6,134 nucleotides of DNA, taken from NCBI GenBank assembly GCA_937872005.1, contig CALMPQ010000287.1, positions 1 through 6,134 of the forward strand, given 5' to 3'. Under the pieces are notes generated by a model that saw only the letters and a program-made list of their open reading frames with translations, had not been told where the DNA came from and did no database searches. The position numbers and the translations under genes are program-made. Numbering within the stretch: position 1 is the first letter of the stretch; each line of letters begins with the position of its first letter. Source of the DNA: an uncultured Propioniciclava sp. (lineage in GTDB: Bacteria; Actinomycetota; Actinomycetes; Propionibacteriales; Propionibacteriaceae). Shown here piece after piece: positions 1 to 5,779 of the stretch.

Positions 1-7
1 GGTGGTG

Positions 8-1257
8 CTACTTCTTGACCTTCAGCTCGCGGTGCGGGCTGGTCGCCGCACCCTCACCGACGACCTTCTCACCGACGGTGGCGACGGCCTCGACCGTGAC
101 CCAGTTCTCGACGCGGACCGTGGTGACCGTGCCGGCCGGAACGGTGACGACCTTGGTCTTGCCGTTCTTGTCGAGCACGGTGAGCGTCACGACGGCGTCC
201 TCGGGCAGGCCCTCGGTCGAGATCGTGAACGCGTGCTTGTCGAGCTGCGACACGACGAGGTCGACCATCGGCGCCTCGGTGGGCAGCGAGTAGACCAGGT
301 GCAGGCGCGGGGCCTCGGCCGGGCCGCCGCCCTCGAACGACTCGGCGGTGCGGGTGCCGACACCCTCGAGCAGCAGCGACAGGGCGTTGCCGGCCTGCCA
401 GCCCTCACGGTCGATGACCGCCTGGACGACCGCCGACACGTCGGTGGTGCGCTGCCAACGGGCCTGCTCCTGCTCGATGAGCCACAGGGGGACGCCCTCG
501 CCCCACGACGCGGCCGCGGCGGTCGTGGCGCGCTTGGTCAGGTCGAAGTCGGCCTCACCGAAGGGTGCGGAGTCGTCGACGTCCTCGGCCTTGATCGTGA
601 CCAGGAAGGGGTCGACGTTCTTGGACGCCTTGACCTCGTCGGTCGTGAACTGGATGTACGCCTGCTCGATCGTCGCGCCCACCGGAACCTGCAGGTTCGG
701 GTAGCGCAGGCCGATGACCTGGTCGGTCGTCGTGTTCTCCCACGGGATCTCCAGGTCGGAGGAACCGTGGTCCATCTTGCCGGAGACGCGATACTGCTCG
801 ACGTCGTCGTTCTCGGCGGAGATGGCCTGGATGACCTCGTGCGTGCCCTCGGGCAGGGTGTAGGTCACCTTGAGGGTCGGCATCTCGGCCGGGTCCTTCT
901 TCGCGCCCTCGTAGGCCTCGGCGGTACGGGCGCCGGAGCCGGTGATGGCGAACGACAGGGCGTTGTTGCTGAACCAGTCGTCACGGTCGACGATCGCCTG
1001 CACGAGCGCGCTCAGGTCGGGGGTGCGCTGGTCGGGGCCGGCGACCTGGGCCTCGGGCCACTCGGGGATGTTGGTCCAGGCGACGGTGTCGGTGCGGAAG
1101 GTGCGGTCGCTCACGTCACCGGCGGCGTTGGTGTAGCCCGCCGCGTGGTCGGTGTCCTCGATCGCGATGACGGCGCTGGCCGGGCCGACCGACTTCTTCG
1201 GCTCGTCGACGGGAACTGGATGTGCGCCGACTGGATCTGTGCCCGCGCCGGGATCAC
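8..1257 (-). pseudogene. C-terminal remnant of a repeat-containing, probably secreted protein; 5'-truncated and frameshifted
   Basis: The stop codon is at 8-10. The frame is open back to a TAG at 1259-1261 and contains a GTG at 1112-1114 that would give 368 residues. Numbered from that GTG, residues 91-278 form one complete module. Residues 1-90 plus upstream codons form the end of another copy of the same module. Shared features are QRTPDLSALVQAIVDRDDW versus TTDVSAVVQAVIDREGW, followed by G-x-G-x-R-T-A-E-x-(Y/F)-E-G and a closing beta strand (LKVTYTLP / LHLVYSLP). A beta-rich tail follows (about 282-368), ending in KVKK. Upstream of about 1212 the homology jumps to another frame: IPARAQIQSAHIQF matches VPVGATIEQAYIQF of the full copy. 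Restoring one base near 1210-1215 would read QF-T-VDE, as in the other copy (QFTTDE). Homology stops at about 1257, so the N-terminal part and any signal peptide are missing. Modules of this kind are, from memory, found in secreted or surface actinobacterial proteins; the function is unknown. A cytoplasmic product from the GTG cannot be excluded, and a sequencing or assembly error could explain the frameshift. Confidence 0.72.
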
Positions 1258-1322
1258 GCTAGGGAGGAGAGATGCCCGGGGCGTGACCGCTCGGTGTCCC
1301 CTTGGTGAATTGCCAGCGTCTA

Positions 1323-1697
1323 CTACGTGGCGTCGTTGCCCCCGGTCGAGCCCTCGTAGAGACCGAGGTTGTTGCCGTCGGGGTCGGTGAACGCCGCGAA
1401 CCAGCTCGTCGGGTCGATCTCGGTCTTCGGCATGGTCACCGTGCCGCCGATGGCCTCGACCTTGGCCAGCACGTCGTCGATCGAGTCGACCTCGACGTAG
1501 CTGCGGGGCTGGGTGAAGCCGTCCTCGCGCGGGGCCAGGCCGCCGCCGCTGATCTGGTTGGGGGCCTGCCACATGGGGTAGCCCTCGAAGCCGGGCATCT
1601 CCGCGATGTTCCAGCCGAAGAGGTCGGAGTAGAACTCCTGCGCCTTCCCGAGGTCACTGACGGGAATGTCCATGTGGGTGATGTCACCGTGTGCCAT
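1323..1697 (-). CDS. VOC superfamily (glyoxalase/bleomycin-resistance fold) protein
   Basis: A 124-residue protein with the length and pattern of a single-domain VOC protein. It is built of two beta-alpha-beta-beta-beta halves. The first starts at ITHMDIPVSDLGKAQEFY (residues 6-23) with DLFGW after it (25-29). The second starts at RSYVEVDSIDDVLAKVEAIG (65-84) and ends with AAFTDPDGNNLGLYEG (101-116). Candidate metal ligands by family position are His8, Glu69 and Glu115, which suggests a metal-binding site. The substrate cannot be deduced: members include lyases, dioxygenases, antibiotic-binding proteins and uncharacterised stress proteins. The start ATG is immediately before AHGDITH, where family members normally begin. 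There is no Shine-Dalgarno sequence, but TAGCGT lies 6 nt upstream, consistent with a leaderless mRNA. The gene lies 173 nt downstream of the MFS gene on the same strand, probably as a separate unit. The fold assignment is secure; the activity is open. Confidence 0.9.
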   Translation of the reverse strand: MAHGDITHMDIPVSDLGKAQEFYSDLFGWNIAEMPGFEGYPMWQAPNQISGGGLAPREDGFTQPRSYVEVDSIDDVLAKVEAIGGTVTMPKTEIDPTSWFAAFTDPDGNNLGLYEGSTGGNDAT

Positions 1698-1703
1698 GCG
1701 CCG

Positions 1704-1709
1704 ACGCTA
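1704..1709 (-). promoter_or_regulatory. Putative -10 box of a leaderless promoter for the VOC gene
   Basis: On the minus strand TAGCGT fits the TANNNT pattern of actinobacterial -10 elements and is followed by exactly 6 nt (CGGCGC) and the ATG. Transcription would then start at or next to the A of the start codon. There is no purine-rich ribosome binding site in the preceding 20 nt. No convincing -35 box is visible. The same geometry recurs at two other genes in this window. Confidence 0.5.
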
Positions 1710-1765
1710 CGCCTGCTGGGTTCCGGCGTACAGGGGTGAGCGGGTGAACAGTCGGTGACGCGGCT

Positions 1766-1864
1766 CTCCACTGGAGCGGACGACACCCACTCCAGCGGGT
1801 GGCATGCGTACGGGTTGGGCCCAACTCGCGCACAAGGGTCACTCCACCGGGTGGGTGTCGTCCG
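1766..1864. repeat. Structured intergenic element with perfect 14-bp inverted repeats
   Basis: CGGACGACACCCAC at 1777-1790 is perfectly inverted as GTGGGTGTCGTCCG at 1851-1864, with 60 nt between. Inside lie direct repeats ACTCCAGCGGGTGG (1789-1802) and ACTCCACCGGGTGG (1841-1854), identical at 13 of 14 positions. A perfect 12-bp palindrome GTTGGGCCCAAC sits at 1814-1825, midway between the arms. Just outside is CTCCA-C-TGGAG (1766-1776), and CTGGAG (1771-1776) also pairs with CTCCAG (1790-1795). The element ends 6 nt beyond the stop of the MFS gene. It could be a long-range terminator or 3' protective structure for that transcript, although no U-tract follows. It could also be a small REP/MITE-like repeat or a protein-binding site. 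It is non-coding as far as I can see. Confidence 0.6.
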
Positions 1865-1870
1865 GGGGCG

Positions 1871-3325
1871 TCAGTGCGCGGGCTCCTCGGCCGGACGCCG
1901 CAGGAAGAACCCGGCGACGACGGCGGCGGTCCACACCGCGCCGGCACCCAGGAACGCCCAGTGCGAGCCGGCCAGCATGGCAGCGCCGGTGGACGCCCCA
2001 CGCGCCGCCGCAGCCTCCGACTGCATCGCGAAGACCGTGACGAACAGCGCGGTGCCAGCCGCGCCCGCGACCTGCTGGATCGTGCCGATCAGGGCCGAGC
2101 CGTGCGAGTAGAGCCGCTTCGGCAGCGAACCCAGCGCAACGGTGAACAGCGGCGTGAACGTGAACGCGAACGACGCGCTCATCAGCATGTGGCCGATCAT
2201 CACCAGCCACCAGGGCGTCGTCGGGGTGAGGAAGGCGAAGAAGACGAACACGCCCAGCACGACGAACGAGGCGGGCACGACGAGCGGGCGCGGGCCGACC
2301 CGGTCGTACAGGCGCCCGACGATGGGCCCGATGACGCCCATCGCGATGCCGCCGGGCAGCATCATCAGACCGACCTGGATCGGATCGAGGCCGTACACGC
2401 GCTGCAGCAGCAGGGGCAGCATGATGATCGTGCCGAACAGGGCCATCATGCCGATCGCCATCATCAGCAACGCGACGGTGAACGACCCGAAGGTGAACGC
2501 CCGCAGGTCGAGGAATGCCTGGTCGCGGGCCCGCAGCACGAACTGGCGGGCGGCGAAGCCGATCAGGCCGGCGACGCCGATGCCGATCGCGAGCATGGGC
2601 TCCCAGAAGGGGGCACTCGGGTCGCCGATCAGGGAGAGACCGTAGATGAGCGGCCCGAACGCGAGGATCGTCAGCGGGATCGACCAGCCATCCAGCGGGA
2701 TCGCGCGCGGCTCGTTGGCGTTGCGCAGCTTCAGCCGGCCGAGCACGAGGATCGCCACGGCGATCGGCAGCACGAACGCGAAGATGTAGCGCCACGACCC
2801 GAACTGCAGCAGCACGCCCGACAGGGTCGGTCCGACCGCCGGGGCGACCGAGATGACCATCGAGATGTTGCCCATCATCTGCCCGCGCGCCTGCGGCGGC
2901 ACGAGGTGCATGATCGTCGTCATCAGCAGGGGCATCATCACCGCGGTGCCCGAGGCCTGCACGATCCGCCCCACCAGCAGCAGCGCGAACGTCGGCGCGA
3001 TCGCCGCGATCAACGTTCCGGCGTTGAACAGTGCCATGGCGAGGGTGAACACCACCCGTGTGGGCATGCGCTCCAGCAGCCAGCCGGTGATCGGGATCAC
3101 CACGGCCATCGTCAGCATGAACGCCGTCGTCAGCCACTGCGCGGTGCGCTCGGTGACGTGGAAGTCGTTCATGATGTTCGCCAGTGCGACGTTCATCGTC
3201 GTCTCGTTGAGGATCACCACGAAGGCCGCGACCAGCAGGATGGCGATGATCGAGCGGTGCCCCGTGCCCTCGGGGGTGGACGCCGTCGGCACGGCTGGGT
3301 CGGTGGGGCGGGCTGGCGCGGACAT
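1871..3325 (-). CDS. MFS transporter, DHA2 (EmrB/QacA, LmrB-like) multidrug/proton antiporter family
   Basis: A 484-residue polytopic membrane protein predicted to export drugs or other small molecules in exchange for protons across the cytoplasmic membrane. After a soluble Pro/Ala/Thr-rich N-terminus (1-22), TM1 carries VVILNETTMNVALANIM (36-52), the NET..NVAL signature common in LmrB-like DHA2 proteins. AQWLTTAFMLTMAVVIPITG (62-81) follows. The loop 2-3 motif A region is GWLLERMPTRVV (81-92), and antiporter motif C is seen as APAVGPTLSG (161-170) before SWRYIF (177-182). A second-half motif A-like stretch is GRLYDRVGPRPLV (337-349). Hydrophobic segments continue to about 475, and the length is normal for 14-TM members of 450-520 residues. 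The ATG is chosen because GAGGAG lies 4 nt upstream; longer in-frame extension would run into the divergent ATPase gene. Substrate is unknown. No regulator gene is adjacent, although the upstream spacer has possible operator repeats. Confidence 0.93.
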   Translation of the reverse strand: MSAPARPTDPAVPTASTPEGTGHRSIIAILLVAAFVVILNETTMNVALANIMNDFHVTERTAQWLTTAFMLTMAVVIPITGWLLERMPTRVVFTLAMALFNAGTLIAAIAPTFALLLVGRIVQASGTAVMMPLLMTTIMHLVPPQARGQMMGNISMVISVAPAVGPTLSGVLLQFGSWRYIFAFVLPIAVAILVLGRLKLRNANEPRAIPLDGWSIPLTILAFGPLIYGLSLIGDPSAPFWEPMLAIGIGVAGLIGFAARQFVLRARDQAFLDLRAFTFGSFTVALLMMAIGMMALFGTIIMLPLLLQRVYGLDPIQVGLMMLPGGIAMGVIGPIVGRLYDRVGPRPLVVPASFVVLGVFVFFAFLTPTTPWWLVMIGHMLMSASFAFTFTPLFTVALGSLPKRLYSHGSALIGTIQQVAGAAGTALFVTVFAMQSEAAAARGASTGAAMLAGSHWAFLGAGAVWTAAVVAGFFLRRPAEEPAH

Positions 3326-3329
3326 GGGA

Positions 3330-3335
3330 CTCCTC
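3330..3335 (-). promoter_or_regulatory. Ribosome binding site of the MFS gene
   Basis: GAGGAG on the minus strand, 4 nt before the ATG at 3325. It decides the start of the transporter over longer in-frame possibilities. It is the only clear Shine-Dalgarno sequence in front of an intact gene in this window. Confidence 0.75.
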
Positions 3336-3357
3336 AGTGGTCGTGCGGGGTCGAAAG

Positions 3358-3400
3358 AGTCAACGCTGACCACAGGAAGGGCATTCCAGCGTAAGTCAAC
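3358..3400 (-). promoter_or_regulatory. Possible promoter/operator region of the MFS gene
   Basis: Two copies of GTTGACT are present on the minus strand (TTGACT at 3399-3394 and 3363-3358, 36 nt apart), each resembling a -35 box. No good -10 hexamer is found at 17-18 nt from either copy. The nearer copy is part of a near-palindrome GTCAACGCTGAC (3359-3370, mismatched at only one pair of positions). GGAA-GGGCA-TTCC (3375-3387) is another short inverted repeat between them. This arrangement would suit a repressor site for an inducible exporter, but the regulator is not in the window. Confidence 0.3.
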
Positions 3401-3443
3401 AAGCCCCCCGGTTGCCACCCGCTGAACTGTCGCTGGGCGCCGG

Positions 3444-3449
3444 TAGGGT
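3444..3449 (+). promoter_or_regulatory. Putative -10 box of a leaderless promoter for the AAA+ ATPase gene
   Basis: TAGGGT is followed by exactly 6 nt (CGCAGC) and the ATG at 3456. No ribosome binding site precedes the start, so transcription from the ATG itself is likely. No -35 box at a standard distance is convincing; TTGCCA at 3412-3417 is too far away at 26 nt. Confidence 0.5.
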
Positions 3450-3455
3450 CGCAGC

Positions 3456-4901
3456 ATGGCTCCGATCCCCCTGGACGACACCCCGCCCGACACCCCCGCC
3501 GTGACCGACGACCTGATGGCCTTCCTGGGCTCCTTCCGCAGCCTCGCGCAACTGGCCGAACGGGCGCAGGGCGCAGGAACGGGAGTGCGGCTCGGCACGA
3601 TCGTCGCCGACTTCCTGGGCGGCGCGATCGCCGACATGGCGATCGTCAGCGAGGAGGTGCCGAGCCACCGCTACGCGGACTGGGACAAGGCGTTGGGCAT
3701 GCTCGCCGAGCAGGACGCCGACGGGCGCGAGCTCGGTGTGTCGGGTGGGGAGATGCGGTTCCACCACAGCCTCAGCGACTTCCTCGGCGACCAGGCCACC
3801 CACTTCACCGTGGGGCAGGTCGACTACATCAGCGTGCCGATCGGACCCGATGAGCGGCGTCGGGCGATCGGGCACGGCATCCGGCTGTACCGGTACCGGG
3901 ACGCGGCCGTCGGCGTCCTGCAGCGGCAGGCGAACCGTCGCTATGGGCAGGAGTACGGCACCATCGAGGTCATCGCCCCCGACCGTGAACTCGCCGCCGC
4001 CCTGGTCGAGGAGGCCCGCGAGCTGGCCACCGAGCACTCGGTGCTGCGGGGCCAGGTGGTGACCTTCGACGAGACCGGCTTCGGCGCCGAGTCGGGTGGC
4101 ATGGCCTTCCTGCCCCGGCCCGAGGTGACGGCCGAGCAGGTGGTGCTGCCGGCGTCCAGCCTCGAGCGCATCGAGCGGCACGTGACCGGGGTGGCCGAGC
4201 ATGCCGAGGTGCTGCGCCGCCACGGCCAGCACCTGAAGCGCGGGCTGCTCCTGTACGGCCCGCCGGGCACGGGCAAGACCCACACCGTGCGCCACCTCAT
4301 GCACCGCAACCCCGGCCACACCGTGGTGGTGCTGACGGGCATGGGCCTCCGTTTCGTGTCGACCGCCGCGGCGATCGCCCGCGCGCTCCAACCCGCGATC
4401 GTGGTGCTGGAGGATGTCGACCTGATCGCCGAGGACCGGTCGATGGGGCAGGGCGCCAACCCGCTGCTGTTCGAGATCCTCGACGCCATGGATGGGCTCG
4501 ACGCCGACGCCGACGTCACCTTCCTGCTCACCACCAACCGCGTCGAGACGCTGGAGCGCGCCTTGGTCCAGCGCCCGGGTCGGGTCGATCTCGCGGTCGA
4601 GATCCCCTTGCCGGACGCCGCGGGTCGCCTCCAGCTCCTCCGGCTGTACGCGGGTGATGTGGCCTATTCCCCCGAGGCGCTCGTCGCAGCCGCGCAGCGC
4701 ACGGAGGGGGTGACGGCTTCCTTCACGAAGGAGCTGATGCGCCGCGCGGTGCTGGAGGCGGCCGTCGCCGGGGCCGAACCCGGTGACGACCACCTGCGCG
4801 CCGCCCTCGACGGCCTGCTCGGTGACCGCGAGGCCACCACGCGGGCGCTGTTGGGCCACGCCGGCGCCGGTCCGCTGGGGTTCGGGAACGGCGCCGGCTG
4901 A
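3456..4901 (+). CDS. AAA+ ATPase with unrecognised N-terminal domain
   Basis: A 481-residue soluble protein with no signal peptide or membrane segment. The C-terminal half is a classical AAA module: Walker A GPPGTGKT (268-275) after KRGLLLY; Walker B VVLEDVD (316-322), with ED instead of the usual DE; sensor 1 region LLTTNR (357-362); and the second region of homology ending in QRPGRVDLAVEIPLPD (372-387), whose Arg373 and Arg376 are the arginine-finger candidates. An alpha-helical lid follows (about 400-455). The first ~225 residues match no family I recognise. They contain IPLDD and VSEEVPSHRY, and an alpha/beta stretch EYGTIEVIAPDRELAAALVE (167-186) leading into the ATPase linker. Such single-AAA proteins usually act as hexameric remodelling machines, but there is no protease domain (unlike FtsH) and no partner gene alongside. 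The start is supported by the leaderless -10 box. It is the only plus-strand gene, divergent from the MFS gene (130 nt) and convergent with the VOC remnant (4 nt). Cellular role unknown. Confidence 0.9.
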   Translation: MAPIPLDDTPPDTPAVTDDLMAFLGSFRSLAQLAERAQGAGTGVRLGTIVADFLGGAIADMAIVSEEVPSHRYADWDKALGMLAEQDADGRELGVSGGEMRFHHSLSDFLGDQATHFTVGQVDYISVPIGPDERRRAIGHGIRLYRYRDAAVGVLQRQANRRYGQEYGTIEVIAPDRELAAALVEEARELATEHSVLRGQVVTFDETGFGAESGGMAFLPRPEVTAEQVVLPASSLERIERHVTGVAEHAEVLRRHGQHLKRGLLLYGPPGTGKTHTVRHLMHRNPGHTVVVLTGMGLRFVSTAAAIARALQPAIVVLEDVDLIAEDRSMGQGANPLLFEILDAMDGLDADADVTFLLTTNRVETLERALVQRPGRVDLAVEIPLPDAAGRLQLLRLYAGDVAYSPEALVAAAQRTEGVTASFTKELMRRAVLEAAVAGAEPGDDHLRAALDGLLGDREATTRALLGHAGAGPLGFGNGAG

Positions 4902-4905
4902 CGCC

Positions 4906-5101
4906 TCACTCGGGGGTCGACTCGCCCGGCGACACCAGCTGGAAGGAAGCGCCGGTGGGGTCCTCGACGGTCGCGATGCGCCCGAAGGCGGCGTCGAAGT
5001 CCTGGGTCATGCAGGTGGTCGTGCCCCATGTCGGGGCCGGTGCCGGTGAACGTGCAGCCGAAGAGCTGCTCGTAGAAGGCCTTGCTGGGCGCTCTCGGGT
5101 C
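4906..5101 (-). pseudogene. Remnant of a second VOC-family gene, shortened and frameshifted
   Basis: Two reading frames on the minus strand carry opposite ends of a VOC domain. From 5101 downward one frame reads DPRAPSKAFYEQLFG then CTFTGTGPDMG, the typical first helix and strands. Near 5011-5030 the match moves to another frame, which reads TCMTQDFDAAFGRIATVEDP and then TGASFQLVSP, the typical last strands. It ends at a TGA at 4906-4908. Only about 65 codons remain against the usual 115-130, so the middle of the domain appears deleted as well as the frame shifted. No start codon exists at the expected place: residues upstream of DPRAP do not look like a VOC N-terminus and run into the mazF 3' end. 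It is a different subtype from the intact VOC gene at 1323-1697. A non-functional remnant is by far the best reading. Confidence 0.75.
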
Positions 5102-5129
5102 AGGTTTGTCCGATCTTGCGCTCTTGGCC

Positions 5130-5477
5130 TCAGAGCTGGAGGTGCAGGCGCAGGGCATCGTCCAGCCGCGACATGACCGGGGTCGGCAGATGACCGAGCA
5201 CGGGGCCGAGACGTTCCACGGAGATGGAGCGCACTTGTTCCGCCTGGGCCTTGGAATCCACCCGGATTCCCGTCTCGGCGGCGACGAGCAGGACCTGGAA
5301 CGGGAGGACCCGCTCGATGTTGCTGGTGACGGGCACGACGGTCACCACGCCACGTCCGAGGCGCGCGGCGGTGGCGTTGGCGTTGTCGTTGCTCACGATG
5401 ACGGCCGGACGCCGCTTGCTGGCCTCGCCCGCGTGGGCGGGTTCGAGATCGACCAGACGGATCTCACCGCGCAGCAT
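5130..5477 (-). CDS. mazF: MazF-family toxin (mRNA endoribonuclease), MazF9-like
   Basis: A 115-residue protein of normal MazF/PemK length. It is expected to cleave RNA in the cytoplasm at short sequence motifs and stop growth when its antitoxin is lost. Visible family blocks are LRGEIRLVDL (2-11), KRRPAVIVSNDNANAT (21-36), VVTVVPVTSNI (44-54) and SKAQAEQVRSISVERLG (75-91). By analogy with B. subtilis MazF Arg25 and Thr48, Arg23 and Thr51 are the likely catalytic residues, and both are present, so the toxin looks intact. From memory, the sequence is close in pattern to Mycobacterium tuberculosis MazF9, notably VTVVPVTSNI, KAQAEQ and the LHLQL end. The start ATG is 14 nt inside the mazE 3' end, implying translational coupling. 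An alternative GTG at 5520-5522 lies just after GGAGGAG and would add 15 residues. I prefer the ATG because the family begins at this point. Confidence 0.93.
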   Translation of the reverse strand: MLRGEIRLVDLEPAHAGEASKRRPAVIVSNDNANATAARLGRGVVTVVPVTSNIERVLPFQVLLVAAETGIRVDSKAQAEQVRSISVERLGPVLGHLPTPVMSRLDDALRLHLQL

Positions 5478-5703
5478 CGGGCAGCCCGTCAGCTGTGGTG
5501 GACGCCCAGACGTCGGCGTCACCTGACTCCTCCCACTCATGCCAGGCCTCCTCGTAGGCGGCCTGCAGCTCAGGATTGCCCAGCAGCCTGATCGCCCGCT
5601 GGACGGCGGCCGAGCGTGACGTGAGGCCAGCCGCGCGGGCGTACGTGTCCAACGCTGCGACGTCGCTCTCAGAGAGGCTCACACTCACCTTCACCTGGGC
5701 CAT
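5464..5703 (-). CDS. mazE: MazE-type ribbon-helix-helix antitoxin
   Basis: A 79-residue protein immediately upstream of and overlapping mazF by 14 nt. The N-terminus AQVKVSVSLSESDVAALDTY (2-21) gives the DNA-binding beta strand and first helix of a ribbon-helix-helix fold. SRSAAVQRAIRLL (29-41) is the second helix. The acidic tail EEAWHEWEESGDADVW (51-66), ending TTADGLPDA, is the expected toxin-neutralising segment and resembles M. tuberculosis MazE9 as I remember it. It should bind and inhibit MazF and repress the shared promoter. The ATG has no Shine-Dalgarno sequence but lies 6 nt after TAGTCT, consistent with leaderless transcription. Confidence 0.9.
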   Translation of the reverse strand: MAQVKVSVSLSESDVAALDTYARAAGLTSRSAAVQRAIRLLGNPELQAAYEEAWHEWEESGDADVWASTTADGLPDAAR

Positions 5704-5709
5704 GCCACC

Positions 5710-5739
5710 AGACTACTACTCAGATTGCTACCCAAGTAG
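5710..5739 (-). promoter_or_regulatory. mazEF promoter and possible autoregulatory operator
   Basis: On the minus strand TAGTCT (5715-5710) is followed by 6 nt (GGTGGC) and the mazE ATG, a leaderless -10 arrangement. Immediately upstream the motif GTAG occurs three times (within 5713-5731), and CTACTTGGGTAG forms a short inverted pair (5739-5728). Short repeated motifs overlapping the -10 are what an autorepressing ribbon-helix-helix antitoxin would bind. The region is also locally AT-richer than its surroundings. The -35 position reads TACTTG, a poor match. Confidence 0.45.
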
Positions 5740-5779
5740 GGCCGGGCGTGGGGCCGCGCTGCGGGGTCACGGGTCGAGC

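Noticed and set aside
1258..1322. Possible terminator in the spacer after the VOC gene
   Set aside because: Only short imperfect complementarity (GGGG/CCCC) is visible; not enough to call.
2..1390. Long plus-strand reading frame of 462 residues
   Set aside because: It is antisense to the repeat protein and VOC gene, is Arg/Gly/Asp/Leu-rich low-complexity translation typical of GC-rich shadow frames, and has no recognisable domain.
1799..3394. Plus-strand frame of 531 residues opposite the MFS gene, and a 432-residue minus frame in the same region
   Set aside because: Both translate to Arg/His/Asp-rich strings without family motifs. The MFS frame has complete transporter motifs and a ribosome binding site.
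3326..3637. In-frame 104-residue N-terminal extension of the MFS protein
   Set aside because: It overlaps the ATPase gene and its promoter and is not transporter-like; GAGGAG before the ATG at 3325 marks the true start.
3396..4859. Minus-strand frame of 487 residues opposite the ATPase
   Set aside because: It mirrors the ATPase coding pattern and has no domain; the plus-strand frame contains all AAA motifs.
4861..4898. CCGGCGCCGG palindrome and a second GGCGCCGG copy near the ATPase stop, considered as a terminator
   Set aside because: They lie inside the coding sequence for a Gly/Ala-rich tail, are expected by base composition, and have no U-tract.
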